From the NCBI GenBank assembly GCA_039111635.1, contig JBCAQO010000002.1, positions 2,356,001 through 2,420,000 on the forward strand: a stretch of DNA of 64,000 nucleotides. The letters are read 5' to 3'. This document shows positions 56,766 to 64,000 of the stretch, piece after piece. The notes beneath the pieces were generated by a model. The model was not told the DNA's origin and made no database searches. It saw nothing but the letters and a program-made list of their open reading frames with translations. Every line of letters starts with the position of its first letter. The stretch's first letter is position 1. The translations under genes were made by a program, and so were the position numbers. This DNA comes from Heterobasidion occidentale. Lineage: Eukaryota > Basidiomycota > Agaricomycetes > Russulales > Bondarzewiaceae.

Positions 56766-57202
56766 ATGGTGAGCATGGAATAACGGACAAGCCGAAGCTC
56801 GTGGCTGACGAATGATCCAGTCCGAACACTCCTACAGATTTGATGTCAAGGCAAGTCGAGATTGAACAGGTGCTTGTGCTTTCCGAGCTAAGATTATGTG
56901 ATATAGATGACTTGTGGCGGCTGCTCTGGGGCTGTCGAGCGCGTCTTGAAGAAGGCTGAAGGTGCGTAGCTTTTCGTGGTCACCAAGACTCCAGCTAATC
57001 CTTGGAGACATAGGTGTCAGCTCGTACGATGTCAGCCTCGAGAAGCAGGAAGTCCTTGTGAAAGGTACTATTGGCTACGACGACCTTTTGGAGAAAATCA
57101 AGAAGACCGGCAAGGAGGTAAGGCTACCCTTCACTACGACTGCGCGCTGTATTGAAGTGCTGATTGTCATTTTAGGTTCGCTCTGGCGAGACTCTTGAGT
57201 GA
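56766..57202 (+). CDS. ATX1: Copper chaperone Atx1
   Basis: Five exons encode about 72 residues. The start codon ATG (56766-56768) is alone before a GTGAGC intron; then SEHSYRFDVK (56821-56850), MTCGGCSGAVERVLKK with the Cu(I)-binding MxCxxC motif, GVSSYDVSLEKQEVLVKG to KTGKEV, and RSGETLE. The intron after FDVK has a GC donor (GCAAGT at 56851). The beta-alpha-beta ferredoxin-like fold and the lysine-rich end are typical. Atx1 carries copper from the cytosol to the Golgi Ccc2 ATPase, which loads multicopper oxidases. The ferric reductase 1 kb downstream fits a metal-uptake context. Confidence 0.93.
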
Positions 57203-58122
57203 GGTACATCGAAGAGAGATGGTTTTGATTTGTACCTGGTGTTGTTTTTTGGGCGTCGGTGGTTTTGTACGTTTGCTAGCTGACAACATCCTGAGGATGC
57301 TTGGCTGTTTCGACGATCTGACATGGACACCTATTCTGTGAGGCGCGGTTCGATGCCCCACGACTACGAAAGGGTAGTATCCGTCGCTGACCTCACATAG
57401 AAGATGGTCGTTATCAACGAAAGGTGCCATCTCTAGCAAAGAGAGGATGCTTCGTGTAGATGGCTTATAAGCATGTCAAGCAGTGATGTGTCATTGACGA
57501 CAACAAACCATCAATAAGCAGGGATCGGTTGAAGTACTTGTGGGTGTTGATTTGTAGCAACCACAGACAAATGTCAGTATCAAATGGACAGAGCTGGCCA
57601 AGCCGAGGACAGCCGAGGCTGAGCGAGAGGAACCGGTTGCACAATGCACACGGTCCCTTGATATTGCGAACACTTTCCGGAACTGTGCTGGGAACAGTAT
57701 TCTACATTGAAAACATTGAAAACATGAAGGGATGTGAGGAAATCGACTGTAGCATGAACAATCGCATGTTTCTGCTAACGAACTTTTCACAGCTATGAGG
57801 ACAAGAGCGGCCGGGACAGGAGCGTGAGTCGGAGTGCATCGGAACACGTGACATTTCGATGCGTTCACCGCAGAGGACATCGCGAAAGCAAGGCAGGTTC
57901 TTATTTTTATCCATGCTCTTCTGCCCACATGCGTATCGTACCGTCCCTTCCCCTCTCCCTCCAGCTCAAGCCTTCCGCCCCTCGAACCAGGCTCTGCGCG
58001 TTTCGCGGCGCAGCTTCTCTCCCGCAGTCAGTCGGGCCTCGGCTCACTGACAGTGAAATCTTCCCTACCGGCCGCCCCGCCGTGGCTCCTCAAGATCGAC
58101 CCTTGGTCTCTTTCCCCCCACC
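57203..58122. promoter_or_regulatory. Intergenic region and ferric reductase promoter
   Basis: 920 bp. CT/C-rich near 57930-58110, as common in fungal 5' UTRs. No HGATAR iron-regulator site or gene recognised. Confidence 0.4.
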
Positions 58123-61100
58123 ATGAGCTCAGGATCTTCTACTCTATCTTTGACGGCGTCTTTGACTCCAAATCCCACTACTCCAGTGATTGTCGATGAT
58201 CTCGAGTGGATCACCGCGTATCTGACCATACATAGGCTCAGCGAGACCAGTTGGCGCTATGCCTATCTGCTGTGGATAGTCATTGCGTTTGTTTCCGTCG
58301 TCTTCGCCTTTTTCCATTCCATGGGACTGAGGGGGGGAGTTGTAGGGGCGTATTGGAGCAAATGGTCTCTACGGAGAAGAACTTGGCGGAAAAAACACAG
58401 CTTGGCTATGGCGAAGAGAAGAGGGCAACCGCACAAACAACCCATCCCTTTACCTTCGAATGCTCAGATTCTGTCTCTAACTCTTCTAAGCATTGCAGCG
58501 TTTGCTGTCATGGCTGTTGGGCCGGACTACCTTGCACCGTCAAATAAACTTTGGGAGTTTCGTCGGGACTCGGTTCTCGTGCTTCGAGCTGTGAACTACG
58601 ACGCGTCCATGTTTTTCAAGTTTCAGCCCCAGTACACTATCTCCAAGGCCTGGTGGACTGCAGGTGGAAGAGCTGGGCTCATCGCATTTGCTCTTTTTCC
58701 CCTATGTATTCTCTTTGCACTCAAGGCCCCCCCTTTCGCGATCTTCGCAATTCCCTTCTTTATCAACTTGCACTTCGACAAACTCATGTGGCTGCATCGC
58801 TGGCTCGGTCGACTTATTTGGTTCATTTCTGCGGTACATGTTGCCCTTTGGAGCGTACAATTGGTCGAAGATAGACGGGTCGGCACTGACCAAATAGCCT
58901 ACGTTTACGCTTGGCAATATCCCAAGTTTCTGTATGCATGGACGGTATGAAGATTTCGCTGGTCACTTTCTTCCCGTTTTCGCTCACCTAGATACTCAGG
59001 CCTTCGGCCTCTTCACTCTGCTGATTATACTATCCCTTCAACCCATCAGGGATAGGCATTACGAGGCGTTCTATTTTTTACACATTCTTCTAGTCCCTCT
59101 TACGATCATCATGTCGGCTTTGCATCACCCGCCTGTTTGGTGGTGGTGCTGGGCTGCTTTAGCCTTGTGGATTGGCGAGCGAACCTGGCGAGGAACGAAA
59201 TGGCTGTATACGAACGGATTTGTCGGCAGCCATGTCTCCTCTTCTCGCCATCTTGAGAACCACACATCATCGGCGAAGGAGCTAGAGATGCGACGTCTCG
59301 AACCTAATGACGGAGCCGTTCGGAACGGTGATAAACAATCAGGGTACCCACGGTCACCTCTTTCAACGCTAGTAGATGACGAACATCGGGCGTCTGTTCC
59401 ATCTGGTCTTCCACGGTTTACTCATCATTCTGACGCACTATCAGCTTCATCGGATCACTTCCTAATTCCCCCATTGAAGCCTGCTTTGAGCTATGTTCCA
59501 CCATCTGGGTACGCACATGCGGAGCTTCTCGCGGGTCGCACTATTCGGCTACGGCTTATAACTCCAGGCTATCTTACATGGGCTCCTGGGCAGAATTTCC
59601 TGCTTTGCGTCCCCTCTGTCTCGAAGTTTCTCTCGCACCCCTTTACTTCCGCGTCCGTTTGCGATGAGCAAATAGCGGGTGATGATGGACGAATGCTTGT
59701 TTTTTTGATCCGTGCCAAGAACGGATGGACGAAGGACCTCTGGGATGCCATTGTAGCGTTGACGTCCGGCGGCCGCAAGTATCCGCAGAGCGAAAGTCCA
59801 CCTATCGATGATCTTCCTGCTATGGGGGTGCTCATGCGATGCTGGGTCGATGGTCCTTTTGGATCTACAAGTCGGACTGATTGGGGCATGTACTCAAGTG
59901 TGTTGATCGTTGCCGGTGGATCAGGTGTTAGTTTCGGATTGTCTGTGCTGAAGTACCTGAGCCTCTGTATGTCAGGAAGGGAGGGGAGGTTCCTGGGAGG
60001 TTCCGGCAGAAGGAGCGGGTCCCGTTTTAAAACGCGAAGGGTTAGATTTGTCTGGGTCGTCCGCGAATTCTGTACGTTGCGATTCATTAATTTCATCTTC
60101 CATTCTCTGACGTACCATATCTAGCGCACATTCAATGGTGTGCTACTACGCTACGTCAATGCAGGGCCCTTGTCCCAACTCAATTTCTTCAAATCGAGAT
60201 CTTCGTGACTAACTTCAAGCCATCGGCGAGGAATTTCCCTTCGTCACCACGGTTTCCCCCCACTCCTATATCCGCTTCGACGGAAGCCACCTTGCTATCT
60301 CCTCCGACTCCACGGTTTGTTCAAAAAGTGAAGCATGCCAAGCGAGGCGAAGGCAGAGTCGGATCCGATGATCCGCATCAAAGCGATACGGAGCCCGCGG
60401 ATGCCTACGTCGATCTAAGCTATTACACCGGAGAATTCAATGAAAACAGCGAGCCCAACATCGGGGAGCTGGGCCACGAGGAACATGTTTTGGATCTCAC
60501 AAACTTCGATGGTGATAATGACGATCAGATGCCGGGTGAATCGTCGATGAATCACACGGTCAAAAAGGAAGGGAGGATTCGGCGCGCATTGTCTAGGAGA
60601 TTGTCGAACTCTCAAGGCCTTCTTCAAGGCGACCTGAACATTCAGAGCGCCGCCACTCTGCCGTCGTCTCTTCCACATGACCCGTCGAATCGTTTATCAG
60701 TTGTCCCCGAAGGCCACTCGCGCAACAGCTCTCGTGATAGCCAGCGAATGCTTTCCGAAGTCGACCTTGGTAACGTTGCTGATGGCGAGCACAAAGCTCC
60801 TTTGAATGTTGCCATCCCATCGCCTCGACATTCACAAGCCTCGTTTCGCTCATACGGACGTCAGGATGCTGTTTTTTCCGCCATTCCTCGTACTCCCGAC
60901 TGGGATACTCGGTCTGCTGTATCCGACGTAAATTCCCTTCATGCATTGATGCCCCAGGTGGGCACAGGGGCCTTCGGAGAGCAAGTGCAACTTCAATGGG
61001 ACGAGGGCGAGATGCAGGATATCAATGTAATGGCCGAATTCGCAATACCCGGGCGGCCAAAACTAGATGTCATTCTGCGGGACGAAGTAGGAAGCGCTGC

Positions 61101-61307
61101 TGGTGCCGTGGCTGTTGCTTGTAAGCTCCCCTCCTCCCTTCCGATCTAGCTTGTGTGGCTGAAGAAGATCGATTGTCAGGTTGTGGTCCAACAACGCTGA
61201 ACGCTGTTATACGAAAGATTGTCGCATCACAGATCGATCCGGCTCGCATACGACGAGGCGACATGAGTGGATCTATAGCGTTAGTAGCAGAAGAATTTTC
61301 TTATTGA
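58123..61307 (+). CDS. Ferric reductase (Fre/Nox family)
   Basis: Plasma-membrane metalloreductase. N-terminal TM helices (YAYLLWIVIAFVSVVFAFF), then the heme-binding core with HFDKLMWLHRWLGR and HYEAFYFLHILLVP (bis-His pairs). An FAD domain has LSHPFTSAS, and an NADPH-binding part has DGPFGS and VLIVAGGSGVSFGLSVLK, with a C-terminal CCGPTTLNAVIRK. A long polar insert (about 60405-61000) lies within the NADPH domain. Introns are near 58950, 60072-60124 and 61121-61179. It reduces extracellular Fe(III)/Cu(II) for uptake; stop at 61307. Confidence 0.92.
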
Positions 61308-61757
61308 TCGCTCGACGAGATGTATCCTGCTGCACTTAACAACTTTAACCAGGCAAACGGACCTTAACAGTGGCACTTCGTACACTTATCTAGATTTTAC
61401 ATGCATGGGGACCTACTTCGGACTGCCACATCGGTACATAACTCTGGACGATTTTTTCCCTTCTCTTATTGTATTGCCCAGATATTTTGCATAATTTGGA
61501 AACCCATTGCGTGTCCGAAAATCATTGGCATGGCCACTTGACGCCACCTTAGTTGGCCATCAACAGTCCATCAACCCTCTTAATCTGATAATCTATTTGG
61601 CGCACGGTGCTTATCATGGTGGCGCTTTGACGCCGACACGGCGGTTCGAGCTATTTTTGCTCGAGTCCCCAGTCCAGCAGCTTTAACCATTATATTCCTG
61701 ACGTTCAGACGTTTGCGCCTTCAAAGGGCTCATCTCGCTCTTCGGAGACCTCTACAT
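61308..61757. other. Intergenic region before TRM1
   Basis: 450 bp, no gene seen. TTGGCCATCAAC near 61552 followed by CCATCAACC is a short imperfect repeat. Confidence 0.4.
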
Positions 61758-63983
61758 ATGACTGGCACACCCAAGCCCATAGTCGTTCCGGAAGGATTCA
61801 CTCTCCATACGGAGAACACGTCTCACATCCTCCTACCTTCAACAAACGAGGCGTTCCTGAACCCGATCCAGGAATTCAATCGCGATCTGAGCGTGGCCGC
61901 CATTCGAGTTTGGAGCGAGGAGTTGAACCAAATCAAGGAACAGCGGTGGAGACAGGCTCAGCAAAGGAAGGCTGAAAAGCATAGCCGTCCAGACAAGAAG
62001 CGGAAAGTGGACGCGGACGGAGGTGCATCGTAAGCTTGTTCGAATGCTCCACTTTGCGATATGTTCTTCTTGAACCGTTTCTCGAATCAGAAAATTTACC
62101 AACGTTGCGAGTGAGAATAAGGTGGGCTTTGCTTCAGTAGCTGAGATTGCAGAAGCCGGAAAATCAGTGGAGGAGCCTGAGGTATGGTTTTACCCTCTGG
62201 ATGGAAAGGTCACGTTTGGAACTTGTCGCGCAGTATCACCCGTACAAGTTCGTGCTCTTAGAAGCATTGTCTGCCACTGGTGTTCGTTCCATCCGCTATG
62301 CCAAGGAAATCCCTATGGTGAAGTCAGCCACTCCTTTGTTGCTTCAAACTCATAATGATGCTGCGCCTGACCGTGAATTTATCAAGATATGTCATTGCCA
62401 ATGATCTCTCTCCATCGGCGACTGCAGCTATGAAGCGAAATGTTGACCTGAACGGTTTGGGAGAGCGGACAGTTGAGTCGGACGCCACGGAGGCAGATAA
62501 GCCTGAGAAGGTGAAAATGTCAAAATCAATACCTGGGAAGGTTAGGATAAATGAAGGCGACGCACGGTGCGTGTATTGTTTTCTCTATACGTCCTGGTTC
62601 ACATATTTATTCTGTCAGAGCACTCATGTATTCACATTCACTGGAACGAAACCGGGTTGACGTCGTGGACCTTGATCCCTATGGCACTGCAGCACCATTT
62701 ATTGACGCTGCAGTGCAGTGCGTAAATGATGGAGGTCAGACAACTTCGGTGTCTTTGATTTGTCTGAAGTTGACGAGTTTCGCATATCAAGGCTTGCTCT
62801 GCGTTACATGCACAGATCTTTCAGTTTTGGCCACAAACAATTACCCGGAAAAATGGTGATTTAATTCGCAGTTGTCATTTTCCCATTGGCATTGATCCCC
62901 TTCTGATCAGTTTCTCCAACTATGGCGGTGTTCCTGTCAAGGCGGAATATTGCCATGAAGTGGTAATACTCTTCCCTGTCACTACCCGCAGATACTTCTC
63001 ATGCCATAGCGTTCCAGGCACTCAGACTTGTTTTGAATACGATATCTACGTCTGCGTCTCGTTATGGGCGTTACATCCAACCTCTCTTGTCTCTTTCCAT
63101 CGATTTCTACGTTCGTCTGTTCGTCAGGGTCCAGTCGGCTCCTATCGAAGTCAAGAAGGCTGCCAGGTATGTGCGTCATAGCAAACAGTGTTCTAAATCT
63201 GTCTAATGTACTCCAGCAACACATCCATCTACTATGTCTGTTCAATCTGTCAGTCATTCTATGGCCAATCCTTGGGGAAGATGGTAGAAAAAGTCAATGA
63301 GCGCAGCGGAAACGTGAACAATCTCTTCAAGGCTCAGTCAGGACCTCCAGTATCAGAAAAGTGCCCTGAATGCGGCTCTGCGATGCACGTTGCGTATCAG
63401 TCTATGCCTCATTCACTTCTAAGCATTGACAGTTCTCAAAACAGGTTGCAGGTCCGATGTGGTCTGGGAAAATCCATGATCAAGCTTTCGTGGGAAAGGT
63501 TCTCGAGCATCTAGAGGACAACGACGACAAGTATGGTACTGCTGTGCGCATGAAGGGTATGCTCACGGTAGCCAAGGAAGTAAGTTTCGGTATTTTCCTA
63601 TGGTGTCTGTACGACACTTAACTTCGTTTGTAGGAGCTGGAGACGCCGTTTTATTTTACTCCCTCCCGAGTAGCCAGCTTCTTCCACTGTACTTGCCCTG
63701 CACTGGATGACATAGCGTAGGTGTCGTGCAACCTCTGTTGATTCGTAGAGCTGACACCATTTTGGGCAGGTCTGCATTGCTCAATGGTGGACATGAAGTA
63801 TCTCGCTCACATGCCTGCCCTGGATCACTGAAAACGACCGCATCGCGGGCGGACTTACATGATGTCTTCCGGTCATGGGTGCAATCCCATCCAGTCAAAA
63901 TGGAGAAAATTACAGAGAACTCTCCTTCTCGGGTACTTCTCAGTAAAGAACCGAAGTACTGCGTTCACCTCGTTCCTCGTTAA
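61758..63983 (+). CDS. TRM1: tRNA (guanine26-N2)-dimethyltransferase Trm1
   Basis: Start ATG 61758 ([14 protein letters not shown]); the open frame extends upstream to TTG without an earlier ATG. Motifs: [18 protein letters not shown] near the N-terminus (Trm1 signature), SAM-binding [59 protein letters not shown] (motif IV DPYG), and a zinc ribbon with [10 protein letters not shown] and [11 protein letters not shown]-terminal parts: [23 protein letters not shown] and [12 protein letters not shown]. It dimethylates G26 of cytosolic and mitochondrial tRNAs. At least eight introns. The stop at 63981 follows [11 protein letters not shown]; the true end may lie past the window. Confidence 0.9.
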
Positions 63984-64000
63984 CTTTCGCATTGACGCCG

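Noticed and set aside
57340..57375. GGTTCGATGCC, a possible tRNA B box
   Set aside because: T stem does not pair and no A box or acceptor stem is found.
1..64000. CRISPR arrays, rRNA genes, bacterial operons
   Set aside because: None seen; the sequence is a spliced eukaryotic genome.

Overview
The window is nuclear DNA of a filamentous basidiomycete, most likely an Agaricomycete. Genes carry many short introns of about 45-75 nt with GT-AG (occasionally GC-AG) borders and are packed tightly on both strands. The gene set is fungal: exosome Mtr3, Rad54, a Crb2/53BP1-type checkpoint adaptor, a vacuolar PQ-loop transporter, a GH5 glucanase, a CE16 esterase, a Fre/Nox-type ferric reductase and Atx1. 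The species cannot be told from the sequence alone.

Positions 1-21216 are a nest of two copies of one Ty3/gypsy chromovirus, both read on the minus strand. An inner copy (8000-18673, with LTRs at both ends and a GTTTA target duplication) has jumped into the protease region of an older outer copy. The outer copy's right LTR is 20589-21216; its left LTR is cut by the window edge at 1-264. Each copy encodes Gag with a zinc knuckle and Pol (protease, RT, RNase H, integrase, chromodomain). Each also has a third reading frame between the integrase and the 3' LTR, and a 2.5 kb 3' noncoding tract filled with a degenerate AGTTTA-GTC-TTGCGGAC motif. Both copies are broken, at different positions. The LTR layout points to self-priming of the Tf1 type. 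The outer element itself truncates another gene (21217-22043).

Positions 22393-37653 hold host genes: an LRR-like protein, a LisH-CTLH-CRA (RanBP9/10-like) protein, a PQ-loop transporter, the U5 snRNP GYF protein Lin1/CD2BP2, the recombination motor Rad54, a small unknown gene inside a short inverted repeat, a TA-flanked MITE-like element, a chromodomain protein and a small BRI3-like membrane protein.

Positions 38032-64000 hold a tudor-BRCT checkpoint adaptor, a single-pass membrane protein with a probable frameshift, a membrane-anchored exo-beta-1,3-glucanase, a CE16 acetylesterase, a small coiled-coil gene found only after splicing, an NSRP1-like splicing factor divergent from exosome Mtr3, an amino-acid permease, the copper chaperone Atx1, a ferric reductase and tRNA methyltransferase Trm1, which runs to the window end. 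Rad54, the chromodomain protein and the Crb2-like adaptor lie within 12 kb and all concern chromatin and DNA repair. Atx1 and the ferric reductase are neighbours and both concern metal handling.
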